The notes below the pieces were generated by a model. The model did no database searches. It was given only the letters and a program-made list of their open reading frames with translations, and had not been told where the DNA came from. Shown here piece after piece: positions 1-8,350 of a DNA stretch of 42,500 bases (the first letter of the stretch is position 1; each line of letters begins with the position of its first letter). The translations under genes and the position numbers were made by a program. Origin of the DNA: Paulinella micropora (taxonomy: Eukaryota > Cercozoa > Imbricatea > Euglyphida > Paulinellidae); the NCBI GenBank assembly GCA_019918135.1, contig WBZZ01003600.1, positions 1 through 42,500 on the forward strand, in the 5' to 3' direction.

Positions 1-330
1 TGAACGTGCCTGCGGTTAGCTTCTTAGGCAGGGCGAGGTTGCTGAACGTGGCGCAGTCCTTGAACTTGAGCTGCACTGTTGCTTTTCCGTCGAGACTAGA
101 CAGCGGGGGCACGGGAAAGCTTTGTACGCTTGGGCACCGTGCCAAGTAGAATCTGGCCGACGGGCAGGCAACCAGACGGGGCAGCAGGCATTCCTTGAAG
201 TCTGGGCAGTCGTAGATTCCCACGTTCAGGGGGGTGCACAGAGATTCAGCCGGGGCATGGCTAGCTTCCGCACTTGCTGACAGTCTGCGAGAGTGAGCAT
301 GAACTTGGGATCTTTGGCGTCGACTCCGGT
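1..330 (-). CDS. LRR protein, C-terminal piece running off the left edge
   Basis: The minus strand is open from about 330 to the window edge and reads as leucine-rich-repeat protein, with spaced 'C..L..L.LP.L' elements (for example DCQQVRKLAMPRL near 250-290 and CPDFKECLLPRL near 190-220). The repeat rhythm matches that of the pieces at 261-953 and 964-1824 but lies in a different frame, with the switch near 310-345 beside a G run. I infer that it is the continuing C-terminal half of the F-box/LRR gene that starts at 2751. The end of the protein lies outside the window. Confidence 0.6.
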
Positions 331-953
331 CGGCGGGGGGACTGCTGGTCCTCCAAGCAGGGGAAGCAGAGTTCCTTGACAGAGCCGCAGTCAAGCAGCC
401 TGATGTACGTATCGCGCGCGGCCGTCTTCCAGAGCGGCACCTGCAGCCTGGCTAGCTGTGGACACCGCCGGAAGTCCAGCGCGAGCTGCAGCTGGCCCGC
501 CGGCAGGACCGGCAGACTGGCTTCGTTCAGCTGGTTACAGTCTGTACAGCTAATGTCGAGCTTGCTCGCCTCGGTTAGTTGGGGCCACCGGAGCTCTTGG
601 AAGCAGTGGCTTGCTTCAAACTTGAACTCCGCCAGGCCCCCTACCTTTGACAAGTTATCGAGTGCCAGCTCGGGGGTCAGAGACGACCCGCCGCGCGCCC
701 CACGCTCGGGGCCCACGCAAGTCAGGGTTAGTTTCTCTTTGCACTCGCGTAAGCCGGACAGGTCCACCGACGGCAGAGCACCGCCGTGTATCTCGAGCCT
801 GATCAACTCGGCAGTCTCCAGCTCGGGGGCTTCCAACCTCTCGAGACTGCCGCAGTCTGAGGCTGTGACTGTGATTTCGGGGTAAGCGTCGTCCCGCCCT
901 TGCACCGCCGGCAGCGCTAGCTTTGGCAGTGACACCTGCTGTAAGCTCGGCAT
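261..953 (-). CDS. LRR piece of a broken F-box/LRR gene
   Basis: This piece is made of irregular leucine-rich repeats of about 24-28 residues, each with a Cys or Asn before the 'L..L.LP.L' strand (for example MPSLQQVSLPKL at its start and CGSLERLEAPEL after it). The last 20 or so codons, below about 340, lose the repeat pattern, and the pattern resumes in another frame, so the true coding part is about 340-960. The upstream codons, AATAACTGTAGCGCA, also fit the repeat and connect it to the piece ending at 964. LRR domains behind an F-box normally bind substrates for an SCF ubiquitin ligase. That role is inferred here from the F-box-like piece at 2155-2751. Confidence 0.6.
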   Translation of the reverse strand: MPSLQQVSLPKLALPAVQGRDDAYPEITVTASDCGSLERLEAPELETAELIRLEIHGGALPSVDLSGLRECKEKLTLTCVGPERGARGGSSLTPELALDNLSKVGGLAEFKFEASHCFQELRWPQLTEASKLDISCTDCNQLNEASLPVLPAGQLQLALDFRRCPQLARLQVPLWKTAARDTYIRLLDCGSVKELCFPCLEDQQSPRRPESTPKIPSSCSLSQTVSKCGS

Positions 954-963
954 TGCGCTACAG

Positions 964-1824
964 TTATTGGACGCTGTTGGCCCGGCTGAGCGCTGGCAGA
1001 GACACCACGCTTAAGCTAGCGCACTTCTCTAAGGTCACTTCAACGCTGTCCGCCCGGCAGAGCGCTGGCAGCCCCAGGTTGGCCAATTTCTGGGCTGACT
1101 GGATGACAAGGGAGGCGGATCCACATTCTGTGAGGGCTGGCAGCACTACCTCGGTGCAGGGCGCCCCCGATGATGCGTCGTCCCATCCGCGTGCCGTATT
1201 CAGTGTTAGCGCGAGACGTCCACCGACGGAAGCCAGTACGGGCAGCCCCAAGGTCTTGAGGTGGAAGCAATATTCGAGTGTTAGGGTTAGGTCCCTGCCC
1301 ACCTGCCACAGCTGGGGTAGTTCGAAGTCCCGCAGGTACTGACAGCCTACGAGCTTTAGTTGCAAGTCCCCTGCACATGTCTCCAGTGCGGGCAGCTCGA
1401 CCTCGTACCGCGGGGGAGGCCTATCATCATAGGTGCTAGCATCTTCAAACCTCCCGTCCTTTTTAGGAAGGTCTGCTGTTAGCGAGAAAGAGCCCCGCGC
1501 CCACCGGAGGTCCGGCCACGACAGCAGATCCAGGACCTCACTGTCCTTAACAGTAGTGCTGACATCACTGGTTGCTTCTCGCAGCCCGTGCCAGGCCAGG
1601 TGAGAGAAGGCGTGCCCGCACCGAAGTTCTAGCTGGGCTGTACCCCCCACTGGCGGTCCGCGCAAGGCCAGTCTCTGTAAGTCGCAGGGACGCAGCGTCC
1701 TCAACCGCAGGTCTCCGGGGCCGGGCCTGAGCAGGAGCGATCTGTAGTTCCCTAGCAGCGTAATCGAGACGGGCTGCGGCCGCTGCCGCCAGTGGAGGTA
1801 TCGATGACGCGGAGGTTGTGGCAC
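964..1824 (-). CDS. LRR piece of a broken F-box/LRR gene
   Basis: About 250 residues of LRR-type protein. Repeats such as CQYLRDFELPQL, CFHLKTLGLPVL and CASLSVVSLPAL show a regular Cys/Leu spacing with 'LP.L' at the end of each unit. The repeat is cut at the C-terminus by a stop at 964-966, yet the next repeat follows at once in another frame (piece 261-953). At the N-terminal side the first residues up to about 1795 are probably out of frame, and the preceding piece (1752-2261) joins there. The degenerate repeat resembles LRR arrays found in giant viruses of amoebae. I see no other domain. Confidence 0.6.
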   Translation of the reverse strand: MPQPPRHRYLHWRQRPQPVSITLLGNYRSLLLRPGPGDLRLRTLRPCDLQRLALRGPPVGGTAQLELRCGHAFSHLAWHGLREATSDVSTTVKDSEVLDLLSWPDLRWARGSFSLTADLPKKDGRFEDASTYDDRPPPRYEVELPALETCAGDLQLKLVGCQYLRDFELPQLWQVGRDLTLTLEYCFHLKTLGLPVLASVGGRLALTLNTARGWDDASSGAPCTEVVLPALTECGSASLVIQSAQKLANLGLPALCRADSVEVTLEKCASLSVVSLPALSRANSVQ

Positions 1825-2261
1825 CAGTTGAAGGTGAGTGTAGCGGTCGCCGCCGGCGCTTTCCGCGTAAACACGAGCTCCTCCAGCGCGGCGCAGCGTT
1901 CGAAGCGCAGTTCGTGCGCCTCGGGGGGGCAGTCCATCTGCGACAGGCGCAGCCTCCGCAGAACGAGCTGCAACCTCAGGCAGAAGGGGCCGGCCCCTCC
2001 CTCCGCTTCGCGGAAGGCTAAGGGGAAGCCGTGCAGGTACAAGGAAGTAATCTTGCGTTGCATCCTTGCCTCAGGTCGGAACGGAAAGTGCTGCGTGCTC
2101 CGCGGCGTCAGCGTGACGACATCTCTGGCCGCGCCCGGTCCAGCGGGGCGAGTGTCACCGTGAGGTCGGTGGACCCGCCGGTTCGGACCGCTCGTCTTGT
2201 GCAAACCAGGGTTCGAACGGCTCTTCCTCGGCGAGGCTGGCGGCCCTAGGCCCAGGCGCAA
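1752..2261 (-). CDS. Linker and first LRRs of a broken F-box/LRR gene
   Basis: The convincing coding part is about 1780-2150. It contains repeat-like strands (RKITSLYLHGFPLAF, LRRLRLSQM, CAALEELVFTRK, CHNLRVID) that connect the F-box-like N-terminal piece to the LRR array. The part from 2150 to 2261 is probably a shadow of the F-box piece. In a third frame near 2110-2165 there is another strand-like stretch (TDLTVTLAPL), so two small indels may lie in this join. The order F-box, linker, LRR array is the usual one for F-box/LRR proteins. Confidence 0.5.
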   Translation of the reverse strand: MRLGLGPPASPRKSRSNPGLHKTSGPNRRVHRPHGDTRPAGPGAARDVVTLTPRSTQHFPFRPEARMQRKITSLYLHGFPLAFREAEGGAGPFCLRLQLVLRRLRLSQMDCPPEAHELRFERCAALEELVFTRKAPAATATLTFNWCHNLRVIDTSTGGSGRSPSRLRC

Positions 2262-2751
2262 ACTGTTCGACGGCGTCGGCCACCGCCCTCCAATAGCGCA
2301 CGGCCGCGTCAGCAGTGGTGTCTCTCGCCCACGGCTCTTTCTGCCCGGGCGCTAGCAGATTATGGAAAAACAGCGACTTCTGCTTTTTCAAGCCACTCGC
2401 GGTGAGCTTCCACGCGCCCTCGTTGTCCGTCCGCGGGCGCGAGCCAGTGTAGACCTGATCCACGTACTGGCCGAGCTCTGACAGCACTTGCTGTAGGCGG
2501 TCGTGGGGGTCATCCTCCTGCGAACCGTGTAGCCAGTTGTAGCGTTGTAGGCACGCGGGGAGCAAAGTCTGCCGTACGGCATCCTCTCGCTCCCTGGCTA
2601 GCCAGGAAGGGGAAAGGCAGCCAGCAGCGAGGCGGTCGGAGCCACCGAGGAAACTGAGCAAGTTCCCCGTCAACGACGGGGAGGGCCCGGCCTGGCCAGG
2701 GTGCGCCCGAGGGCCGGACCCCTCGATAGCTCGATGCCCCTGGTTAGCCAT
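2155..2751 (-). CDS. F-box-like N-terminal piece of the F-box/LRR gene
   Basis: The start at 2751 gives a 198-residue piece. Residues about 25-52 (SLTGNLLSFLGGSDRLAAGC, then LSPSWLA) fit the F-box pattern: an L..L hydrophobic run, 'FL', a short loop and a 'S..W' close. F-box domains bind Skp1 and recruit the SCF ubiquitin ligase, and large amoeba viruses encode many of them. The rest is helical with no clear domain (for instance CLQRYNWLHG, LSELGQYVDQVY). The frame ends at 2155, beyond which the LRR pieces follow in other frames, so this is probably the N-terminus of one protein covering 2751 down to below position 1. The F-box call rests on pattern only. Confidence 0.55.
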   Translation of the reverse strand: MANQGHRAIEGSGPRAHPGQAGPSPSLTGNLLSFLGGSDRLAAGCLSPSWLAREREDAVRQTLLPACLQRYNWLHGSQEDDPHDRLQQVLSELGQYVDQVYTGSRPRTDNEGAWKLTASGLKKQKSLFFHNLLAPGQKEPWARDTTADAAVRYWRAVADAVEQFAPGPRAASLAEEEPFEPWFAQDERSEPAGPPTSR

Positions 2752-3360
2752 CGGCCGCTCTAAGCTCCGACTTTTTATTCCTAGGGCGGGGCGGCGGCCC
2801 CCGGCTGGCCCGGCGAGGGGGGGGGAGGAGAAGGTGCGGGCGCGCGGAGAGGTGCGGGCGCGGGGGAGGGGGGGGTGCGGGCGCGGGGGGGGGGAGAGAA
2901 GAAGTTTTTAGCGTGGTGGTCCCAGTCTCTCCTGGCCACCTAGCCGCGCCTGGCAGAGGCGGGGCGGTTCAGAGGGCAGCCCTGGCCGTCTGTGGCCAGA
3001 AGTAAAGGGACGTGCGCTCCCCCCCGCCCGGCGGGCGACGGCGACGGCCCCCCCCCCTGGCGTGCTCGGCTTGGCCGCCGAGTTACTAGCCACCGGCCCG
3101 GACGTGCGAAACAAGGCTGGCCCGGCCGCTGAGCGTTGGGCTCGAACCCCCTGGAAAGATTGGGGGGGAGGCCGGCAGTAGGTGCGGCCCGCGCCGCGTG
3201 TCGTAGGCTACCAACAACTACATTTTTCGACTCGTCTACACTGCTCCTTTCTTTAAGTACGCGGCTCCTGCAAAGGCGCGGGTCTCAACCGGGGGGAGGG
3301 CCCTTCCCCCTGGGCTAGGGCTTTTTCGGGCGTCTCTGCCTGCAGAGGCCAGCGCGGTCC
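2752..3360. other. Intergenic, G-rich, no supported gene
   Basis: This 609-base spacer sits between the start of the F-box/LRR gene and the end of the next LRR gene. It holds three copies of GGTGCGGGCGCG (2833, 2850, 2874) within a G-rich stretch that includes runs of 8 to 10 G. A short T-rich island lies at 2770-2778. The open frames here have no domain-like composition, and I see no RNA gene. Confidence 0.5.
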
Positions 3361-4155
3361 TCATTCATTCATTCCTTCGGTCGTTATTAGAACAAGCGGG
3401 CTAGACTCTCTTAGCGCCTGTATCCCTAGCTCAGTGAGCTCGGTACAGCCCTCGAGGTCGAGTTCTCTTAGGCTCGGCAGGCGCTGGACGAGGGAACTCA
3501 CTCCCGGGTCCGTGATTTCCGTACAGCCGCGGAGGTTGAGTTTTCGTAGGTTCGGCAGTCTCTGCAAGCACGCCAGTCCGTCGTCCGTGAGCTGTTCCCA
3601 GCCGGCGAGGCTGAGGTCCTCCAGGCCCACCCGGTCGTGCAGCGAAGCCAAGGACTCCAGTTGGGGCAGCCCTGTACAATCAGCGAGGCAGAGTCTCCGC
3701 AGCTGGAGCAGCGTTGGTACAATGACCAGCGAGCTAAGGTTCGAGCAGCAACTCAAGTCCAGCTCCAGCAGCGCAGGCGGGTTCAGCTCCGACAACAGCC
3801 TGTCGCTCTGGAGCTCGTAACACCCGCTAAGATCGAGCTTTTGCAGCAGCCGCAGGTTTGGTAAGGACTGCTCTCCCTTGACCTCAGAACAACCGCGAAG
3901 AGACAGCTCCACTAAGGACTGCATCTGCGCGAGGCCCTGCAGTCTAGAGTCCCCGACGCCGGGGCCAGCCTCGATTGTTAGCTTCCGCAGCTGCGGCAGC
4001 GTTGCCAGTTCGGATAAATCAATAGGTGTGACACACACTCCACTGACGTACAGCTCCTGCAAGTTCTTCAGCCGGCTCACGTAAGTGGACCAATTAGGCC
4101 TTACATGCTTGCACTCCCTGATCACGAGGCGCTGCAAATTCACCAGTTCAGCCAA
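3361..4155 (-). CDS. LRR protein, main C-terminal piece
   Basis: A clean array of cysteine-containing LRRs (the AMN1/F-box-LRR type): units such as LRKLNLRGCTEITDPGV, LRELDLEGCTELTELGI, LQKLDLSGCYELQSDRL and LEDLSLAGWEQLTDDGL, about 24-26 residues each, through to the C-terminus. The true coding region extends upstream of the Met at 4155: codons up to about 4235 read TEGGLARLAELVNLQ in the same frame, which is a further repeat. This joins the piece at 4172-4603 across a poly-C/G tract. Such arrays usually recognise protein partners. No F-box is visible in this gene. Confidence 0.75.
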   Translation of the reverse strand: MAELVNLQRLVIRECKHVRPNWSTYVSRLKNLQELYVSGVCVTPIDLSELATLPQLRKLTIEAGPGVGDSRLQGLAQMQSLVELSLRGCSEVKGEQSLPNLRLLQKLDLSGCYELQSDRLLSELNPPALLELDLSCCSNLSSLVIVPTLLQLRRLCLADCTGLPQLESLASLHDRVGLEDLSLAGWEQLTDDGLACLQRLPNLRKLNLRGCTEITDPGVSSLVQRLPSLRELDLEGCTELTELGIQALRESSPLVLITTEGMNE

Positions 4156-4171
4156 GCGCGCGAGCCCGCCC

Positions 4172-4603
4172 TCAGTGACCTCGCCGCGTTTCCTGTCGCA
4201 GTCGGGGTCGGGGGGGTCGCAGTCGGGGTCGGGGGGTCGGGGGGGGGGGGTCGGCGAGGTCGAGGTCGAGCTGCCTTAGCTCAGGCCAGAGCTTCACCAG
4301 GAGCATGCAGTGTTCGCGCGTGAAGTTCTTCGGCCCCGTTAGCCACAGCTCGTCCACGGCCAGGCTGGCCCAGGCCCCGCCCCGGTCGCTCAGCAACTCC
4401 ATGGCCAACACCAGGGTCCCTACCTGGACCTTGGCCTGGCTCCAGGCCTGGCCCAGCCAGGCCTGGAAGGCCGTAGCCCGGGCAGGAGTGCTTAGGTCGA
4501 GCTCGGTACAGCGGAAGCGCGCCCAGGCCCCCGGCCTGTCCAGGAATCTGTGCAGCTCGGGGCTCACGGCCCCTAGCTCGGGGCCCCAGCCCAGATAGTT
4601 CAT
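4172..4603 (-). CDS. LRR protein, N-terminal piece
   Basis: From the Met at 4603 the protein runs through helical and strand-like segments (FRCTELDLS, VGTLVLAMELL, SLAVDELWLTG, WPELRQLDLDL) until it meets a run of C on this strand at about 4236-4250. The residues after that (PPPPTPRPRL and on) are low-complexity frame noise. In the alternative frame the LRR array of 3361-4155 begins immediately. I therefore read 4603 to 3361 as one LRR protein of about 410 residues, broken by a length change in the G/C tract at 4236-4250. Confidence 0.6.
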   Translation of the reverse strand: MNYLGWGPELGAVSPELHRFLDRPGAWARFRCTELDLSTPARATAFQAWLGQAWSQAKVQVGTLVLAMELLSDRGGAWASLAVDELWLTGPKNFTREHCMLLVKLWPELRQLDLDLADPPPPTPRPRLRPPRPRLRQETRRGH

Positions 4604-4947
4604 GACCTGGGGCCAGGCCCGGCCGGGAGCCCCAGGGTAGGTCGGTCTGCCATGCTTTCCTTTGTTGGTTTAGCTGCCGGTCATGGCCGGGAGCGCGCGT
4701 CGTAGAGGGGGGAGGGGACGGCAGGGAAGCGAGCGCGGCGGGGATTGGTACCCTCCCCCCTGCCGTCCCCCCTTCCCCCCTGCACTCTCCCTCTCCGGAG
4801 ACGGAGAGAGAGAGAGAGAGAGGAGAGGGTCCTCCTTTCCCCCAGCCAGCCAGAGAAGAACGAGCCGGCCTCCTCCCGCTCTCCCTGGGCTGGCCACATT
4901 GCCACGCCGAGCAGAGACGAAGCGGCTGTGGGGTCAGCCCCGGCCGC
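4604..4947. other. Intergenic spacer with GA microsatellite
   Basis: This divergent spacer lies between the LRR gene (minus) and RPB1 (plus), so it should hold both promoters. It contains an uninterrupted GA repeat at about 4803-4823 and C/T-rich blocks on either side. I see no TATA-like element and no convincing gene; the open frames in this stretch are low complexity. Confidence 0.5.
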
Positions 4948-5140
4948 ATGTGGCAAGCAGTCCAGGAGGTGCGCGCGCCCTGCCCGGCGGGCGGTGATGA
5001 CCATTACGTGCTCAGCCTGGCCGCCGAGCTAGCTACGGACCTGGACGTGCGGGACGTGTCGGCCGGCTGGCTGTCGGGGCTCGGCACCGAGGAGAACCAG
5101 GCCAAGTTCACGTACCACGACCCCGTGCTGACGCCCGCAC
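4948..5140 (+). CDS. RPB1-like RNA polymerase subunit, piece 1 (N-terminus)
   Basis: The ATG at 4948 opens a frame that reads as the short N-terminal segment before the RPB1 zinc-binding region (VLSLAAELATDLDVRDVSAG, then FTYHDPVLTPA). The frame then degenerates, and the Cys-rich region that should follow is found one base out of phase from 5142. The change lies about 5135-5142. This is the best supported start for the polymerase subunit because nothing upstream looks coding. Confidence 0.55.
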
Positions 5141-5141
5141 C

Positions 5142-6945
5142 AAGTGCTGTTCCTTGTGCGAGCAAGACCTGCTGGCCTGCACCTACCACTCCTTCCACCT
5201 CGAGGTACCGGAGCCGTGGCTGCTCCCCCAGTTCGAAAAGCAGGCGTCGCTGGCCCTGTCCCTGGTGTGTAAGCAGTGCGGGGCCTTCTTGTGGGACACG
5301 GCGGTGCTGGCCAAGGAGGAGGCGGGGCCGGCGGCCTGCGTGGCCGACGGCCGGGCCGTCCTGAGCCAGGAGCAGCAGCGCGCGCTCGTCGAGTCCCTGG
5401 ACCGGGTGACGGGGCTGGCCCAGCTGCAGCTCCAGGTCGCCCACGCGCCCGGCCACGCCAGCGGGCAGGACGAGGTGGCCTGGGCCGCCAGGTGGGGCGA
5501 CTGGCAGGCCTGCGCCGGGGACGAGCCCGCGGCCGCGGGCCCGGACCTGCTGGCCTGCCCCGCAGTGGCCGACACGAGCAGGCGCTCGTGGCTGCTGACC
5601 GCTGAGGGGGCGGCGGGGGCGGCCGCCGCCGTGGGGGGCGCGTGGCCCGGCCCGGCGGCGGCGCTGGAGGCCTGGGGGTCCGTGCTGGCCCGGGTCCACG
5701 AGCGCTGGAACGGGCTGCTGGCGCAGCAGCACCGCCGCAACAAGCTGTCGCACGCCGCCGCCCAGCGCCAGCGCACGGACGTACTGCTGGGGGGCGTGCT
5801 GCTGGCCAGGCTGCAGCAGGTGTGGCGCGCGCTCGCCTGCGCGGCCGGGCAGCCGTTCTCGCTGGCCGCGGCGGCGTGCCTGCGCCTGCGTGAGGCGTCC
5901 CTGGCCGAGGCGCTGCTGCAGCGCCTGCAGAAGCTGGCGCACGCGGGCGTGACCCGCCGGCTGCCGCGCGGGCTGGGCCGCGAGCTGCCCCCGGCGCTGG
6001 CGGCGGAGCTGCAGTCGGCGGCCGGGCTGAAGGAGCAGCTCGTGGCATGCAGGGCCAGGCTCGCGGTCCTCGGTGGCTGCTGCGCTACGCTGCGCGACTT
6101 TGTGCGGCGCGAGGAGGCCGCGCGGGGGCTGCCGCCGGCGCCGCCGGTCCGGGGCCTGGGCTCGGCCGCCCCCGTGGCGGCGCCGGGCGCGGCGCTCATG
6201 TCCCGCGCCCTGGGCAGCGCCCTGGCCCGCAAGCGGGGTGTTGTGCGCTGTGCGGTGGAGGCGGGCGGCTGCGGCTGCGCGCAGCCCCGCCTGGTCAAGC
6301 TGTGCGGCCTGTGGGCCGAGGTCCAGTTCCGCGGCCCCGCCGGCCGCGCGGCGCTCGAGAACTTGTGCGGCTGGTGCTGCCCCCGGGCCGGCGGCGGCCG
6401 GGCGCAGGTGCCCTCGGCGGCGCTGCGCGCCTGGCTCGCAGCGGCGCCGGCCGACGCCTGGGTGCGGGCCCGCCTGCCCGCGCACCCCGAACGACTCTTC
6501 CGCTTCGCGTGCCTGGTCCCCTCGCGCGCGCTGCTGCCCGTGACGCACGCGAGCGTGGACGGCCGCCAGGTGCTGCTGAGCTACGGCCACGAGCTGGCCG
6601 ACAACGCGTACGCCGTCGCCGACCTGCTGCGCTGCGCCTGGGAGCTCCGGCTGGCGCTGGAGCGGCACCTGGGGGGGCGGGCGTGGGGCAACCCCGCCCG
6701 GGCCGCGCCCGGCGCCCCGCTGGCGCTCGAGGCGGGCGCGCTGTGGCAGCAGGGGCCGGGCTGCGTGCTGACGACCGAGTACCTCCGCACGCTGACCGCC
6801 GCCTACAACTGCTGGTGTGCGGGCCTCACGAGCCACGCGCCCGTGCACCCCCCGGCGCCCCACTCGGCGGCCGCGGCCCCGCCCACGGTCCCGCCCGCGC
6901 TGCGGCCGCCCGAGGGGCTCCGCAGCCTCAGCGAGCTCCTGAGCC
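5142..6945 (+). CDS. RPB1-like RNA polymerase subunit, piece 2 (clamp and zinc region)
   Basis: This piece of about 600 residues begins with the zinc-binding clamp signature KCCSLCEQDLLACTYHSFH, equivalent to 'C..C......C.GHFGH' in RPB1, followed by a second pair, CKQCG, near 5268-5280. A long Ala-rich helical part with little recognisable similarity follows, then a Cys-rich part near 6240-6390 (CGCAQPRLVKLCGLW, LCGWCC). It ends at SLSELL (about 6925-6942), just where RPB1 would enter its dock and active-site core, which continues from 6946 in another frame. The region is longer and more divergent than in cellular RPB1. Confidence 0.75.
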
Positions 6946-8098
6946 GAGTTCCGCAAGAACGGCCTCGGCAAGCGCCTCAACTGCTCCGGCCGCGGGGTCC
7001 TGATCGGCGTCGCCACCGTCCCGGTGGGGCACGTCATGGTGGGCTGGGGCTTCCTGCGCACGCAGTTCGAGTGTGTGCGCATCACGGCGCAGAACGTGGA
7101 GTCGGTGCGCGCCCGGGCCGACCTGATCCAGCAGGCGCGGGCCCGGCTGCGCGGCTGGCAGGCGCGGCTGGCCCGGCTCCGGGAGGAGGGGCGGACGGCC
7201 GAGGCCGTGGCCCTGCGCGAGCGCAACCCGGACCTCGTGTACGGGGACGTGTACCCCGCGCTGGGCTTCCTGTGGCGGCGGCCGCGCGGCGCGCAGCGGG
7301 CGGCCAGTTCGAGCTCGCCCCAGCGCGGCTCCGTGTTCAACCCCCTGGCCTTCTGCCCCCCGCTGCTGCTCGACGAGCTGGCCGCCGCCGGCCGGGGGGG
7401 CGGGGCGCGGCCGTACTCGGACTTTTTGCACGTGGGCGACGTGCTGGAGATGAGCCTCACACAGGGCAGCAAGGTCCTCCTCAACCGCCAGCCCACGCTG
7501 TCGCCGCAGAGCGCGCGCGTGTTCTCGGTCCTCGTGCCCCGCACCGACCTCCTCAGCGAGCCCCCCTCGTGCCTGGCGGCGCTGTCCCGCCTGCACGCGC
7601 GGCGGCTCGCGGTGGACCGGCCCGAGTTTGCACCGCAGCACTTCTGCCTGGCGCTCAACCCGATCGAAGAGATCCCCTTCAACGGCGACAACGACGGGGA
7701 CGTCATCACGCTGGTGGCGCTGCAGGACCCCCTGGACGGCTGGTCGGCGGACGAGGCCATCGGCTCCTGCCAGCACATTGTGACGCGCGCCGCGTCCGAG
7801 AACGTGGCCAAGCTCGCCCTCGACAACCTCAACGTCCTGGCGGGCGCGCTCCGGGGGCCCGACACCTTTGGCCCGGCCGACGTCCTGTCCCTGCGCGCGC
7901 AGCTGGAGCGGCACGTGCCGGCGCCCCCCGGCTACCTGCGCGCGGGCCCGGGGCCACCGGACGGCGGCTGCACCGCGTGGGACGTGCTGGGCTGGTTCCT
8001 GCCCCTGTCCTTCGTGAGCCAGGCGCAGGCCCGCCACGCGCTGGCGTCGGGCCGGGGGGGCGAGCCGGGGCCGCTGGGCCCCCCGTGCCGCCCCTGGG
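6946..8098 (+). CDS. RPB1-like RNA polymerase subunit, piece 3 (catalytic core)
   Basis: This piece holds the catalytic double-psi barrel. It opens with FRKNGLGKRLNCSGRGVLIG (6949-7008), the counterpart of 'GRFR.NLLGKRV.FSGR.VI'. It continues with LLNRQPTLSPQSARVFSV (7477-7530), the counterpart of 'NRQPTLH..S'. The metal-binding loop is FNGDNDGDVITL (7678-7713): the three aspartates of the family's NADFDGD motif are kept at codons 7687, 7693 and 7699, while the Ala before the first and the Phe between the first two are replaced by Gly and Asn. The frame is lost after about 8098 in a G/C-run-rich stretch and resumes one phase back. Confidence 0.9.
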
Positions 8099-8350
8099 CC
8101 AGGGCCGCGACAGCCTCGTCAAGCTCCTGTACAGCGACTACGCCCCCCAGTGGGCGGCCTTCTTCCTCGACTGCGTCAGCGTGTTCGTGGCCTGGCTGAA
8201 CCGCCGCCGCGCCCTCACGCTGTCGCTGGCGGACCTGGCCCCGCGCCCCGCGGCGGAGCTGCCGCCCCCCCGGCGCTGGGAAGGCCCCCCGGCCCCGCCC
8301 CCGGCCCCGGCGGCCCCTGCCCCGGCGCCGGGCGTGCCCCGCCCCCGGCC
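8099..8350 (+). CDS. RPB1-like RNA polymerase subunit, piece 4 (funnel entry)
   Basis: From about 8099 the frame reads RDSLVKLLYSDYAPQWAAFF, then LDCVSVFVAWLNRRR and LSLADLAP. This matches the RPB1 segment with 'LL..L..DYG...A..FLD..Q.L...WL...G.S.G..D'. The piece ends in a Pro/Ala-rich stretch (8265-8350). The next recognisable segment starts in the third frame after the C runs at 8328-8350. Confidence 0.7.

Noticed and set aside
2908..3318. Small open frames in the spacer between the LRR genes
   Set aside because: They are low complexity, overlap on both strands, and show no repeat or domain.
5004..7865. Open frame of 953 codons on the minus strand
   Set aside because: It is the mirror of RPB1 in very GC-rich DNA, where stops are rare. 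Its Arg/Gly/Ala-rich sequence has no domain, while the plus strand carries clear polymerase motifs.
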